DNA of 64,000 nt from Haloferax litoreum (GCF_009674605.1 NZ_WKJO01000001.1:1798001-1862000), one strand, 5' to 3'; numbered from the stretch's first letter, positions 9,286 through 19,291 are shown. Numbers and translations: made by a program. The notes: generated from the sequence alone by a model not told the origin.

Positions 9286-11205
9286 CTACAGCCCAATCTC
9301 CGCGGCTTCAGCTTCGGCCCGACTGAACGACGAATTATCGGACGGGGCAATCCCAATATCCGCGAGCGACCGCTCGATGAGTGGCTTCGCCCGTTCGACA
9401 TCGCACATCTCGACTGTTTCAGACATCCTCATCCGAGCGGACGCCTCCGCGAGACGCTGCATTGCATCGAGTTTTCGGGCCGTAATCGGGAGCGGTGGGC
9501 CGTCGTACTCTGATTCACCCATCTTCGACGCGTACCGCTCGGGGAGAGAGGTCTTCGTCTCGACGAACCACTCACGCATCTCCCGTTCGACCTTCTGGTC
9601 GCGAACGACCGGCTGGATGGCTTTCGCAGCAGTCACGTAGGCGGTAAACTCGTCACGACTTAACCGGACTGACGGCCCAGAATCGTCTGGTTCGACCTCG
9701 TCACCCACAGCACGCCGACCAGCGCGCTGTCGAGACTCAACCATCGTCCCCGCAATCTCCCGAATCTTGTCTTCGTCCTCCTCAGACCGAATCGTGAAGA
9801 TGAGGTCGAACCGTGAGAGCAGCGGCGACTTCAACTCCACCTGTTCGGCGATGTCCTTCGATGGGTCGAAGTGACCTCCTGTTGGGTTCCCTGCAGCGAG
9901 AAGTGCCGTCTCGGCCGGTAGTGTCGCGTTCTTTCCTGCCTTCGAGACGTGCACTTGTTGGGATTCGAGCGCGGTGTGCAGCGCATCGAGGTCGGACGTG
10001 TCGCCCTTATCGAGTTCGTCGACGACAGCGATGCCTTCGTTCGCCCGGACCAGCGTCCCCGCCTCGATGGAGAACTGTTCGTTGCTGAACGAGTCCTTCA
10101 CGATGGCCGCGGTGAGCCCTGCTCCCGACGAACCAGTCCCATCAGTGAGCGCTCCCCTCGGAGCGGTCTCGTAGGCCGCCTCGAGCAGCAACGTCTTCCC
10201 GGTCCCGGGGTCGCCGAGAAGAAACATGTGCGAGTCGCCGCGGTGGCGTGTTCCGTCCTCGGCCGTACGCGTCCACCCACCGAACTGCTGCAGCACCAGC
10301 GCCTCTTTGACGTGGCGATGGCCCTGGTGGGATGGTGCGAATGAATCGACGAGGATATCGAACGTGTCCGGCGCAGATGCGACTTCATCAATGATGTCCT
10401 CGTACTCCGAGAGGTCGGCGTCTTCGAAGCCTCCCTCCTCGACGGTGTATCCAGTTCCGACGAGTTCCTTTTCGAACACCACCTCGCCGGTATAGACCGG
10501 TGCGACACGCCCGACGAACGTGGTTCGTGTGCCTCCTTCGACACGGGAGTTTCCAGCGAGGTCGTCTTTCAGATGGACGTCGATGTGTTCGGTCTCACCG
10601 CGGGCGTTCTCCGGCGGTTCCTGCAGCCGAATCTTCTGATAATCGACCCACTCTGATTGCGTCTCGTCCAATCTGAAGGGACCTTTCGTCTCGCACCCCT
10701 GGCACTCGTGTGGCTCTCGGAGTTTGCCGAAGCCGTGTTGGGGAATGTACGTCACCGTCCCGCAGCGGAGGCATTCAAACGCGGCTTCAGTGACCATCGG
10801 ATTCACTTCGGTACGCTTCGTGATTTGTCCCTCCAGCGCCAGCATGCGGCCCGACCAATCTGCAGGAGAGAACGACCCGACTGCGTACGTCGCATCGTCC
10901 GGGAGGTTCACGACCGAGACTGACGTTCGTGCCATCGGTTTCTCGCGACCGGGGACGTCGTACTCCCTCACGACCGCCTCGATCGCTTCGAGCGTCGTCT
11001 CCGGGCGGGCGACGATGTCGCTCGCGACGCCAGACACGCTCGACAGCGTCACCTCTTCGGACTCGTCGACGTCCGCTTCGAATCGAGCGATAGCCTTCCA
11101 GTCGAGTTCGAGGCGAGTCTCTTCTGGGTAGACTTTCGACAACTCGTAGATGTCGTCATGGGCGACCGCGTCGACGACCTCCGCGAGTCGTTCGTCGTAG
11201 TTCAT
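9286..11205 (-). CDS. mcm: MCM replicative DNA helicase, element-encoded
   Basis: A 639-aa MCM-family AAA+ helicase, which unwinds DNA ahead of the replication fork. An N-terminal zinc motif (FECLRC, later HECQGC; about residues 145-172) is followed by Walker A GDPGTGKT (about 330), Walker B VVDELDK (about 395), sensor 1 LLAAGNP (about 435) and the arginine finger SRFDLIF (about 465). It is a little shorter than chromosomal haloarchaeal MCM. The ATG at 11205 overlaps the stop of the membrane-protein gene before it (CTATGA), so the earlier in-frame start at 11229 is unlikely. As the last gene of a membrane-protein operon it probably replicates a mobile element. Confidence 0.92.
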   Translation of the reverse strand: MNYDERLAEVVDAVAHDDIYELSKVYPEETRLELDWKAIARFEADVDESEEVTLSSVSGVASDIVARPETTLEAIEAVVREYDVPGREKPMARTSVSVVNLPDDATYAVGSFSPADWSGRMLALEGQITKRTEVNPMVTEAAFECLRCGTVTYIPQHGFGKLREPHECQGCETKGPFRLDETQSEWVDYQKIRLQEPPENARGETEHIDVHLKDDLAGNSRVEGGTRTTFVGRVAPVYTGEVVFEKELVGTGYTVEEGGFEDADLSEYEDIIDEVASAPDTFDILVDSFAPSHQGHRHVKEALVLQQFGGWTRTAEDGTRHRGDSHMFLLGDPGTGKTLLLEAAYETAPRGALTDGTGSSGAGLTAAIVKDSFSNEQFSIEAGTLVRANEGIAVVDELDKGDTSDLDALHTALESQQVHVSKAGKNATLPAETALLAAGNPTGGHFDPSKDIAEQVELKSPLLSRFDLIFTIRSEEDEDKIREIAGTMVESRQRAGRRAVGDEVEPDDSGPSVRLSRDEFTAYVTAAKAIQPVVRDQKVEREMREWFVETKTSLPERYASKMGESEYDGPPLPITARKLDAMQRLAEASARMRMSETVEMCDVERAKPLIERSLADIGIAPSDNSSFSRAEAEAAEIGL

Positions 11206-11516
11206 AGCGCCCCCAGAACCGACATCCAATCGAACGACAGCGCCTTTTCGATGGCAATCGAGGCGAGTTCGCGGCCCCGAGTGACGTTTAGGGAGACGAC
11301 ACCGACGACCAGGAGGGCAGCGAGTGTGAGTGCGATAACCTTCGCGTCGTGGGCGGCCGTCGACGCAACACCCGCCGCGACAGACCCCGCTTTCGACGCC
11401 TTGTGGACGTAGCTCGCGGCGACGAGCAACACGAGGAGGCTCATCACGGAGATGCCCTCGATGCCGACCGATGCGAGTGTCCGAGACAGCACCTCACGGG
11501 CAATGTCCATCATCAA
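11202..11516 (-). CDS. Small membrane protein (104 aa)
   Basis: At least two transmembrane helices (about residues 24-41, VMSLLVLLVAASYV, and 57-77, VIALTLAALLVVGVVSLNV) joined by an Ala/Gly-rich loop. It overlaps the large surface protein upstream by 4 bp and mcm downstream by 4 bp. No family is recognised. In this operon it may be a structural or channel subunit. Confidence 0.75.
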   Translation of the reverse strand: MMMDIAREVLSRTLASVGIEGISVMSLLVLLVAASYVHKASKAGSVAAGVASTAAHDAKVIALTLAALLVVGVVSLNVTRGRELASIAIEKALSFDWMSVLGAL

Positions 11517-14416
11517 TCGTCGTCACCTCCGATTTGGAAGACGTTCTCAGGTGCCTTCGCCTCGGCCACGCGTGCCTCTCTCCGTGTGTACCACCAGTAG
11601 CCGATAGCACCCACGGCGAGCATCACACCCAGCACGGACGCCAGCGGAAGCGCGGTGTCAAGTGCAGACTTCACCGGCCCTGTGATGGACTCTGGCGAGA
11701 TGAGCAAGATGCCGATGAACGCGGCGACAACGAGCGAGAGTAGTACCAATGGGCGTGAGTAAACCGGGGTCGAGGACGTCCCAGAAGATGAGGACCGACG
11801 TTCGGTGTACCCAATCGCGCCGGCGATGATGACGAGGACGATCGCCGCAACGAGGCCAGGATTGAGAACCGGCATCGCCGGGACGTAGTCGTTTGCGACA
11901 TCGGTCACCGAGCCTCCATCTCCCCAGAAGCCTGGTCCGTCTGACGTGTCGGTTGTTGACTCCGACAGACGGATGTGAAGGATTTCGTCAGAGTCGTCGT
12001 CTTGGAGGGACACGGTCTCACCTGCGATTGTGGAATCTCGTTGTGTCCCCTCTGTCGTCGAGTAGAGGATGTACTTCTGACCGCCAGACGGTGCCAAGAA
12101 CTCGAAGGAAACACCATCTCCGGGATGTTCACCCGGCATCACCGAAATCTTCGGTTCGGTTGTCGACGGTTCGGTGACTCGGAACCGGGCTTCGCCGGTA
12201 GCGACGTCCACACCAACTGGGATAGTCGAGACGCGGAACGTCGACGTGCTCGACGCACTCGGCAGATGGAGGCGGTGATATCCGGTGGCAGTCACCTCGT
12301 CGTACTCCGAATCACCGAACGACTCGTTGTAGGTGTAGTGCAACCGGCCCTCGTCTGGTGACCCCCCGAGAGAAATATACGAGTCGTTTGCCCACGACTC
12401 GAGTCGGATTCCAGAATCAAGGCGCTCACCGAGTGGTGTTGGGTCGGTAACCGTCAGGGTTCCGTTAACTGCGACGACTCGCTGTCCAGTCGTGCGAACC
12501 GTAACGGTATTGCCGCCGGAGACGGACCCGAGTTTAACAGTTAGCGTCGATCCGTCGAGGGTATAGTCTCCGGGAGCGACGGTTGACCAGGACCCGCTGT
12601 TTGTCCGAGTCTCGAGATTCTTCAGGGATGCAACGTTCGAACCGAATGATATGGTGAGTGTAGCACCATTCGTATCTTGCGAGTAGGCACGAGAAAAGTT
12701 GTACGACTCGATCCACTTGCCACCAGAGAAATTGACTGACTGGTCGTCTTGGGCAGTGTGAGAGATCGATACGTCGACTACTGGCGACGGGTCGTCCGCG
12801 TTAGGTGGTAGACCTGTTCCGACAGTTATGTTGTTCTCCCCCGTCGTCAGCCACGAATCGTTGGCTGGTAATTGAACAGACTCTCCCTCGGATAGACTCC
12901 CAGTGTAACTCGTCGTATGTCCGTTGATCGTGACCGATGGATTGGTTGTCGTCTGACGTTCCTGAAACAGCATCTCGACCTGGTAGTCGACCCCAGTGTC
13001 GGGTGTGCTGAAGCTCACCGATGAGGTTGACGTCGTCAACGCAACCTCTCCGGTTGCCACACCACCGGAACCGGTCATCGTCGTCGTCCCGTTCGGGCCA
13101 GTCACGCTCGCGTCGAATTTTAGTGCGTGTCCATGGATATACGCCTCTCTAGGCGGTTTTTCTCCTCCGTAAAATGCTGACCCACCGGTCTCTGAGCTGT
13201 TTTCCGGAACTGCGAGCTCGTCAGTGTCTGAGCCCCCAACAACATCGAACTCGAATGTGACTGGTTTCGATGGGTCGACGTCGACAGCTGAGAACGATAT
13301 GGTCTTCATACCTTCTCCAGAGGGTTTCCACCCCGATTTCACGAGAGTCGCTCCGGTTTCACCATACTGCCCATCCGGAGCTTCGTTGTTAATATAAACG
13401 TCAATGACAAGCCCACTCGGGTCTGTCGTTGCAGGGAACGAAATACCCGTGACGGTATCGACATATCCAGCGTCGAAAGAGACCTCTCCTCCGTAGTAAG
13501 TTGAACCAGATGAGACATACGCAATCCTTCCATCACCAGTCTTCGGCCCCTCCCAATACGTTGTGTTCGAGTCGTCGCCAATCGAGGTCACTCTTGCAAT
13601 TGGTTTGTCATTTGAGGACGGGCCAGATGGTGTTACGTTACCACCGATAGAGAGCGAGATGGATTCACCATCAACCACACCTGCCGTAGACTCGTTATCC
13701 CACTCTCTCCTGGTGTGGCCGGTCACGTTGACCGAGAGGTTTGACACGGAGTCCGTCGAAGCGAGCGAGTAATCAAGATTTGTTCCGTCCAACGCACCGC
13801 TTGCGGAGACTTCGACGGTCCCCGAAAACGACACGACGTTCGACGAGAAGTGCGCAACGTCGAACAGTAGCAACCCTGCGTCGTACCGAACTGGCGACGA
13901 CCATTCTGAACCGTCGTCGTGTGTCCCGTAGATTCGCTCTGGCGTGTATCCGAGTGCGTCACGAACTGCACCGGCGTCTATCGCGACCGTCCGTCCAGTC
14001 GAGTGCACGTCGTCGCGCAGCACCAGCACGACCTCGCCACCACCGACAGTTGTCCCGTTGACGTACTCGGACGCGCGGTCGGGCGTGGTGGCTATGACCT
14101 CCAGCGATTCGGCGTGGTCAGACGCCATCACCGACCCCTCCAAGTCTGCAGCTCGGAGTGGTTGACTCGTACCAACTGGGAAATCCTCCGAAACGTTCGC
14201 GTCAGGAACACCGACGAGACCACTCGGGGCGGCCGTCACAACTCCGACGAACGGTGTCAGCGTCGACGCCAGAATCATCGCGACCAGCAGCATGCTCAGC
14301 ACCCGCTGGGGGCCCCCCAAAATGCCCCTCCCGGGGGGTATTTCAGTATCATGATTATAATACGCGCGCGGGAGGCGTGTCAGGTAACCCGACAGTTTCC
14401 GGAGAGTTCGCCTCAC
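11513..14416 (-). CDS. Large secreted, membrane-anchored protein (967 aa), spike-like
   Basis: The N-terminus is a short basic tail and an export signal (about residues 39-63, ending FVGVVTAAP). An ectodomain of about 800 residues, rich in Ser/Thr/Gly beta segments and N-glycosylation sites, follows. The C-terminus has three membrane helices (about 845-865, 880-900, 920-940) and ends in a short acidic cytosolic tail. The middle of the gene (about 12.5-13.8 kb) has visibly lower GC than its ends. It overlaps the ATPase gene and the 104-aa membrane gene by 4 bp each. Its size and topology fit a receptor-binding spike or a secretion-apparatus surface subunit. No family is recognised. Confidence 0.75.
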   Translation of the reverse strand: MRRTLRKLSGYLTRLPRAYYNHDTEIPPGRGILGGPQRVLSMLLVAMILASTLTPFVGVVTAAPSGLVGVPDANVSEDFPVGTSQPLRAADLEGSVMASDHAESLEVIATTPDRASEYVNGTTVGGGEVVLVLRDDVHSTGRTVAIDAGAVRDALGYTPERIYGTHDDGSEWSSPVRYDAGLLLFDVAHFSSNVVSFSGTVEVSASGALDGTNLDYSLASTDSVSNLSVNVTGHTRREWDNESTAGVVDGESISLSIGGNVTPSGPSSNDKPIARVTSIGDDSNTTYWEGPKTGDGRIAYVSSGSTYYGGEVSFDAGYVDTVTGISFPATTDPSGLVIDVYINNEAPDGQYGETGATLVKSGWKPSGEGMKTISFSAVDVDPSKPVTFEFDVVGGSDTDELAVPENSSETGGSAFYGGEKPPREAYIHGHALKFDASVTGPNGTTTMTGSGGVATGEVALTTSTSSVSFSTPDTGVDYQVEMLFQERQTTTNPSVTINGHTTSYTGSLSEGESVQLPANDSWLTTGENNITVGTGLPPNADDPSPVVDVSISHTAQDDQSVNFSGGKWIESYNFSRAYSQDTNGATLTISFGSNVASLKNLETRTNSGSWSTVAPGDYTLDGSTLTVKLGSVSGGNTVTVRTTGQRVVAVNGTLTVTDPTPLGERLDSGIRLESWANDSYISLGGSPDEGRLHYTYNESFGDSEYDEVTATGYHRLHLPSASSTSTFRVSTIPVGVDVATGEARFRVTEPSTTEPKISVMPGEHPGDGVSFEFLAPSGGQKYILYSTTEGTQRDSTIAGETVSLQDDDSDEILHIRLSESTTDTSDGPGFWGDGGSVTDVANDYVPAMPVLNPGLVAAIVLVIIAGAIGYTERRSSSSGTSSTPVYSRPLVLLSLVVAAFIGILLISPESITGPVKSALDTALPLASVLGVMLAVGAIGYWWYTRREARVAEAKAPENVFQIGGDDD

Positions 14417-15945
14417 GCCGCCTCACCTCCGATATCCGACCCCAACTTAAAGGACTGCGAAGTCGTTGGAATGCGAGCAACGACGACAGAACCAACGTTG
14501 CTTCCGGTCATCCTCACCACGACCTCCCCGTCCTCGACGACTGGTTCTTCAAACGCCATCCCCTCGACTGGGGACGCCAACTCGTCGCCAACAGCACCCG
14601 TCTTCGCTGATATCCACCCCGAACCCGGGTCTCGAACGTAGAGACGGTGGTCCATCTGGTTCTGCCACGAGGCAAAGACCGAATCGTCGAACTCTGGTTT
14701 ATCGTTCGAGTCAACGTCGACGTCCGTCGGTGACTTCGGTAGCTCTTCGGGTGCACCGAGTCGAACCCGAAGCCATCGGTTCTCGTCCGCAGGTGCTTCT
14801 GGAACGTCCTTCCACCCGAAGTACGAGAACTTCGCGGTGTTGTAGCACAGCCCTGTGCCGATCGGCAGATCCGACGTGAGGTCGGTCGTCATCGGGATGT
14901 TGTCGAAGCCGACTGGCCACGTTCCGCGGACCTTCTTAATCGGGTTCGGCGACCCGTCCGGCATCTGAATCCGCCACTTGAACTCGCGCCGAATCTTCTC
15001 GTGGACGTTCTCTTCGTAGTGGCCGAGGTAGTATTGCGAGAAGCGAGCGCGTCGCGACTCGGCCCACAGTGACCGCAGGAGGTCGATTTTGTCCCACAGT
15101 CGACGCCCCGGTGAGTTCCGTGCGGACTGTGGGACGAAGTCGCCGACCTCGTCGAAGATGAGCGCCGTCCATCCCATGTGCGTGCCGTGTTCAGTGCGTG
15201 CGAGGATGAACGCGAACCACCAGTCGGTGAGCGGCGTCGCGTGCCGCCCTTCCGACGGGTCTGCCTCCCACGTTGGGATAAACGGGAGAGGCTCACCGAC
15301 GCGTTGAGTCTCTTCTGTTAGTTCACGGCAGCCTGAAAACGACGGGTCGGGATAGACGACGTTGAACGTCCCGGCCTTCTGTTCAGCCAGTTTGTCGACG
15401 AGGTCGAGGACGTCGTCGTAGCACCGAACGTCGCGAGCGACATCCTCAATGCCAGCATCGTACCGGCCGTCGTCTTCGTCTTCCCACGTCGCCTCGATCG
15501 TGGCGTTCGACGGCAACCAGACAGTCGCCCACTCTTTGAGACGAAGCCACTCGGAGCGTGCAGGAGAGCCGCGCCAGATGACCTTGTTGGCGTTCATCTC
15601 GTCGGTGAACGGGGAGTCTTCCATCAGCCGAATCGCCAGGGACGCTGCTTTCGTCGACTTGCCAGAACCGCGGTCGCCTTTGATGAACGCGTCCGTTCCA
15701 CGCGGTGTCGTCGTCACGTCTGGCTTCCGCTCGTGGACGACGAGGTCGGGGTAGACTCCCGACTTAACCTGCCCCGGTTCTGGGATGAACTCCTCTGGGT
15801 CGAACGGAGGGATGCCGAACTTCTGGCGCATCTCGTACGCGTCTGTTTTCCAGTGCTTCGGGGCAGTGTGAGAGACGGATTGTTGCGTCCTCTCGCCCCA
15901 GTCGTGCCCCCGTGGAGGGGTCGAATTATTTTGTGATTTTGACAT
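14413..15945 (-). CDS. P-loop ATPase, HerA/FtsK- or Zot-like (510 aa)
   Basis: A soluble protein with Walker A FIKGDRGSGKSTKA (about residues 86-99) and Walker B ALIFDEVGDFVPQ (about 255-267). There are no membrane segments. The size and the DEVGDF-type motif fit ATPases that move DNA or assemble membrane virions (HerA/FtsK superfamily, Zot-like), rather than ABC or AAA+ helicases. It lies 4 bp overlapping with the large spike-like gene and directly after the 264-aa gene. It is the probable motor for packaging, transfer or assembly. The exact family needs a profile search. Confidence 0.7.
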   Translation of the reverse strand: MSKSQNNSTPPRGHDWGERTQQSVSHTAPKHWKTDAYEMRQKFGIPPFDPEEFIPEPGQVKSGVYPDLVVHERKPDVTTTPRGTDAFIKGDRGSGKSTKAASLAIRLMEDSPFTDEMNANKVIWRGSPARSEWLRLKEWATVWLPSNATIEATWEDEDDGRYDAGIEDVARDVRCYDDVLDLVDKLAEQKAGTFNVVYPDPSFSGCRELTEETQRVGEPLPFIPTWEADPSEGRHATPLTDWWFAFILARTEHGTHMGWTALIFDEVGDFVPQSARNSPGRRLWDKIDLLRSLWAESRRARFSQYYLGHYEENVHEKIRREFKWRIQMPDGSPNPIKKVRGTWPVGFDNIPMTTDLTSDLPIGTGLCYNTAKFSYFGWKDVPEAPADENRWLRVRLGAPEELPKSPTDVDVDSNDKPEFDDSVFASWQNQMDHRLYVRDPGSGWISAKTGAVGDELASPVEGMAFEEPVVEDGEVVVRMTGSNVGSVVVARIPTTSQSFKLGSDIGGEAA

Positions 15946-15947
15946 AG

Positions 15948-16742
15948 TTATCCACTCGGAACGTGGGTCTCTTTCGTCGCGTTCTGTGCCACCTCGGTTG
16001 CGCGGTTAGCCACCTGCCGAGCTGACGCGTTGAATCCGGACAAGACGAACTCGGCGGCCCACGACTCTCGGAAAAACCGAGCACGCTCACCGTCGTCGAG
16101 CATCATCCGACGGACCGGGAGTTCGAAATACGCGGCCTCGATGACGTCCGAATCGACCTCGGCGTAACTCGCCTGGACGACTTCTTGCCCCCACTCGACG
16201 AACGCATCCTCGTCGACGAACCCAGCGAGGAGTTCGTCGAGGAGTGTCGACATCCTGGATTCGAGTGTCCCGAGTTCGGGACGCATGGCCGGGTGTGCCT
16301 GCGTTCGGACGTTTGGCATCGGTCCGTCGTCGTCATCGTCGAGGTAGTCCTTTGCCGACCACCGAAACTCGCGGTGAGACCGACGAATGGCCGGGAGGAG
16401 GTCCATGACGGCGATAGACCGACGGACTTCAGCAGCCGTCGACGTCGAGAACGTCTCAGGAGCATTTCGAATCGTACCCCACGGTTCGTCGAGGAGTGCG
16501 GACATTGTGCCGGACGACGAGACGATTTCGGCGAACCACTCGTCGTCAAGCGCCCCAAGCGTGTGAATCGTCACCTCCGACATCCACCGCAGGACGTCGG
16601 AACGCGTCTCGAACCCGTCCAGAAGTTGTTGGAACGTGTCGCGCTGGTCGGCCGACAGCTTTGCAAGCGCTCGACGAGGCGCACCATCTGCATCGGTCTC
16701 AGACTGGGACGGACGACGATGTCGACGGTAAGTATCACTCAT
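15948..16742 (-). CDS. Soluble acidic protein of unknown function (264 aa)
   Basis: There is no signal peptide or membrane helix, and the composition is acidic and helix-rich (MSDTYRRHRRPSQSE start; LSADQRDTFQQLLDGFETR at about residues 28-46). I chose the ATG at 16742 because it gives an 8-bp overlap with the upstream gene; an in-frame start at 16784 would reach further into it. It sits directly before the ATPase gene (2 bp gap) and may be its partner. No family is recognised. Confidence 0.7.
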   Translation of the reverse strand: MSDTYRRHRRPSQSETDADGAPRRALAKLSADQRDTFQQLLDGFETRSDVLRWMSEVTIHTLGALDDEWFAEIVSSSGTMSALLDEPWGTIRNAPETFSTSTAAEVRRSIAVMDLLPAIRRSHREFRWSAKDYLDDDDDGPMPNVRTQAHPAMRPELGTLESRMSTLLDELLAGFVDEDAFVEWGQEVVQASYAEVDSDVIEAAYFELPVRRMMLDDGERARFFRESWAAEFVLSGFNASARQVANRATEVAQNATKETHVPSG

Positions 16743-18531
16743 CGTCCTGCCCTCCGTCTGTGGTGGCCGTTTCCCTGTGGTCACCGCCGATGTACCGTCG
16801 CGTGACGGTGTCCATCTGCGAGGCTTCTGCGCGGTCAGACAGCGCCTTGTTCTCCGCTTTGTTCTCTGCCTTCTCGGCGTGGAACCGGTCGAACAGCGTC
16901 TCCCACGACTTCACGTTCCCAATCTGGTCTGCGTGTTTCAGCATCGCAGCGAGCGCGTTTCCATAGTGGACGGGAGCGAGGTCGACGCCGAACCGACCAG
17001 AGACTGGTCGCATTACCTTCGTCACGAAGAGCGCAAATCCACCGACGAGGATGCCGATAGCCGCCGAATCGAGCAAGACGCCACCGAGAAACCACGACGC
17101 ACCGAGGACCGTCGTACCGCCGAGAATCGCCTTCACGTTCACGTCGATGCGCCCCTCCTCGTCGCGGGTCACGATGTCGGGGAACCGAATCTCGTGCCGC
17201 TCAGGAGTGTACTCGACCGGGTTCGGCGACTCGGGGTCGAGGAAGTAGAGTTCCTCGTAGGGACCGCCGTTCACTTCGATGGACGTCTTCGGCCGCCCGT
17301 TCGTCTCCATATCGGCACGAGCGCCGCGTAATCGAGCATAGAACTTCGCGAGACCCCGCTTCACCGCTGAGCGCACCCCGTCGGTCCCTCGAACCATTCG
17401 TTGCGGGTAGACGTCCGCTATGAGTCGACCGGGAACAGCGTCCATGTCGACCGTCTGGCGACTCGATGAGCCACCGTCGGTCGCGACGTCTTCTGCCAGC
17501 GGGTCGGGTCGGCTGTCCGTTTCGGTGGGTGACGCACTTCGGACCATCGAGTCCATCCCGTCTTTCGCCCGCAATCGGACGAACAGCGCGAGGTACGAGT
17601 TGTCTCCGAACCATTCCGTCGCGAGAATACCGAGGAAGACGCCACCGATGACGCCCAGCATCCACGGCGCGCGAATCAGCGACGACGAGAGCTGTCGCCA
17701 GAAGATGACCATCGCTGCACCGATGCCGATGAGCGCCAGAATCCACGCGAGAAGTGAGATATCTGGGCTCCCACGGGCCTTCTCGACCGCACGCCGGCCA
17801 GTGAATAGCGTCACGGACGTGAATCCGGCAAACGGGAGTGCGATGAGGCCGATAGCCCACGCGAGTCGAGCACCTTCGGAGTTCGTCTGGATGGGTTTCG
17901 CTGCCTTCGTCGACGCGTGGTAGAACGTCCAGCGCTTCTCGCTCGGTTCCGTCAGACAGTTCGGTTCGCCCTCCTCCTGGACGCACATCGTCACTCGTAC
18001 CCGGTCGTCGTAGTGCGGGTGCAGGTCGATACGAACCGGCTTCGAGTAGCCCGCCGGAACCGTCACCTTCTGCGAGTGCGTCGTGACGTTCTTCGCGACC
18101 GGGACCGGTTCGGTCGTCCCGTCTTCGAGTTCACGAGTGACTGTCCCTGCTTTCCAGTACGCAATTCGGGCGGTCACGTTCTTCGGCTCGACACCGAACG
18201 CTCTCCGGGATTCGAGTCGGACGTAGTTCCTCCGAACTGTTTCTCCCGGGGTCAGAAACGACCACATCGGCGAGTCTTCGCCCTCGATTATCAGGAGGCC
18301 CGTCGGTAGCGTCTTCACGCCGTACTGACCGAAACTGCCGCTCGCTCGAACCGAATCTGGTGCATTCGCCGGTTTCTGACCGCCTTGGCTCAACTGCTCA
18401 ATCGTCAGTCCCGAGGCGTTCGCAGTCGACGAGTTCGACGCTGTCTCGTCTGACTGTGCGACCGCTCCGATGGGCACGAGAACCGACAACACGACCAGCG
18501 CCAGCAACGCCAGCGTCGCGATGCGTCTCAT
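16735..18531 (-). CDS. Secreted/multispanning membrane protein (598 aa)
   Basis: A signal peptide (residues 1-25, LALLALVVLSVLVPIGAVAQ) precedes an ectodomain of about 200 residues with one Cys pair region (TMCVQEEGEPNCL). Three membrane helices follow (about 232-255, 264-283, 292-312), then a cytosolic domain, two more hydrophobic segments (about 475-525) and a charged C-terminal tail with a coiled-coil-like FHAEKAENKAENKALSDR. This layout resembles a central membrane scaffold of a secretion or virion complex. No family is recognised. The start is 12 bp after the end of the 140-aa gene. Confidence 0.75.
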   Translation of the reverse strand: MRRIATLALLALVVLSVLVPIGAVAQSDETASNSSTANASGLTIEQLSQGGQKPANAPDSVRASGSFGQYGVKTLPTGLLIIEGEDSPMWSFLTPGETVRRNYVRLESRRAFGVEPKNVTARIAYWKAGTVTRELEDGTTEPVPVAKNVTTHSQKVTVPAGYSKPVRIDLHPHYDDRVRVTMCVQEEGEPNCLTEPSEKRWTFYHASTKAAKPIQTNSEGARLAWAIGLIALPFAGFTSVTLFTGRRAVEKARGSPDISLLAWILALIGIGAAMVIFWRQLSSSLIRAPWMLGVIGGVFLGILATEWFGDNSYLALFVRLRAKDGMDSMVRSASPTETDSRPDPLAEDVATDGGSSSRQTVDMDAVPGRLIADVYPQRMVRGTDGVRSAVKRGLAKFYARLRGARADMETNGRPKTSIEVNGGPYEELYFLDPESPNPVEYTPERHEIRFPDIVTRDEEGRIDVNVKAILGGTTVLGASWFLGGVLLDSAAIGILVGGFALFVTKVMRPVSGRFGVDLAPVHYGNALAAMLKHADQIGNVKSWETLFDRFHAEKAENKAENKALSDRAEASQMDTVTRRYIGGDHRETATTDGGQDDE

Positions 18532-18543
18532 TCGGAATGCACC

Positions 18544-18966
18544 TCAGAACGTCCCCCGTCGAAGTCCCACGATGCCGCCGATGCCAATCGCCACGAAGGC
18601 GATGCCGACGAACTGAATTGTCGATAGCTGGACCGCCCCAGAGATACCGGCCGCACCAGCGATGGCGACGACGATGCCGGAGATGAGTTCGGGTGCGTTG
18701 ACGAAGATATCCCCGAGCATCGCTCCGAGGTCACCGAGCGACATGCCGGCCTCGTAGAGGCCACCCAGTACGCCCACGGTGACTGCAGAGAGGAATCCGA
18801 CGCCACCACCGATAGCTCGCTTCGACCGGTCCCCGACGCCAGCACCGACCTCTGAAGCCGTCTTGTCCTCTTCGTACTCCGCCCACGCGAAGATGAGGAG
18901 GACGACGATGGCGAGGCCGGCGAGAACCAAGAGCCAGTTCGACGTGAGGAGTTCGACGACGGTCAT
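18544..18966 (-). CDS. Small membrane protein with four helices (140 aa)
   Basis: Four hydrophobic segments can be seen (about residues 9-30, 55-75, 90-108 and 115-136); the soluble loop after helix 1 is charged (YEEDKTASEVGAGVGDRSKR). The ATG overlaps the stop of a 23-codon frame as ATGA. No family is recognised; part of the membrane module of this operon. Confidence 0.75.
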   Translation of the reverse strand: MTVVELLTSNWLLVLAGLAIVVLLIFAWAEYEEDKTASEVGAGVGDRSKRAIGGGVGFLSAVTVGVLGGLYEAGMSLGDLGAMLGDIFVNAPELISGIVVAIAGAAGISGAVQLSTIQFVGIAFVAIGIGGIVGLRRGTF

Positions 18967-19034
18967 CGGGGTGCCTCCACCGAGACTGCCGTACTCACCG
19001 CTCGATTCGTCTTCTGTGTCTTGCTTCGACTCAT
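18963..19034 (-). CDS. Tiny coupled gene, 23 aa
   Basis: Between the 86-aa and 140-aa membrane genes is a 23-codon frame beginning MSRSKTQKTNRAV. Its ATG overlaps the upstream stop as ATGA (19031-19034) and its own TGA overlaps the downstream ATG as ATGA (18963-18966). A frame that bridges exactly from one gene's stop to the next gene's start is likely to be translated, at least as a coupling peptide. The peptide is basic, unlike most haloarchaeal proteins. Confidence 0.55.
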   Translation of the reverse strand: MSRSKTQKTNRAVSTAVSVEAPR

Positions 19035-19291
19035 TGTCTTGATGTCCTAAATTTGTACAGCGAAACCGCGAGCATCCCCACTGCCGCCACGAAGAACATC
19101 GTCTCCCACGGCAGTGAGGGGAGTATTTCGGGCCCGATGAATCGGGTGAACAGTGCAGTGACTCCGTACCAGTCGCCCGACAGGAGGAACGACGGGTCGA
19201 GCGTCAGCAACGATTCGAGAAACATCACCGCTCCCGCGAAGATGCTTCCGACAACAGCTGCAGCCTTTTCGAGAGGACTGGTCTCGTTCAT
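19031..19291 (-). CDS. Small membrane protein with two helices (86 aa)
   Basis: Two hydrophobic helices (about residues 9-32, AAAVVGSIFAGAVMFLESLLTL, and 63-80, MFFVAAVGMLAVSLYKF) with a Pro-containing loop between. I chose the ATG at 19291 because it gives the ATGA overlap with the gene before it; the longer frame would read out of phase through that gene. No family is recognised. Confidence 0.7.
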   Translation of the reverse strand: MNETSPLEKAAAVVGSIFAGAVMFLESLLTLDPSFLLSGDWYGVTALFTRFIGPEILPSLPWETMFFVAAVGMLAVSLYKFRTSRQ

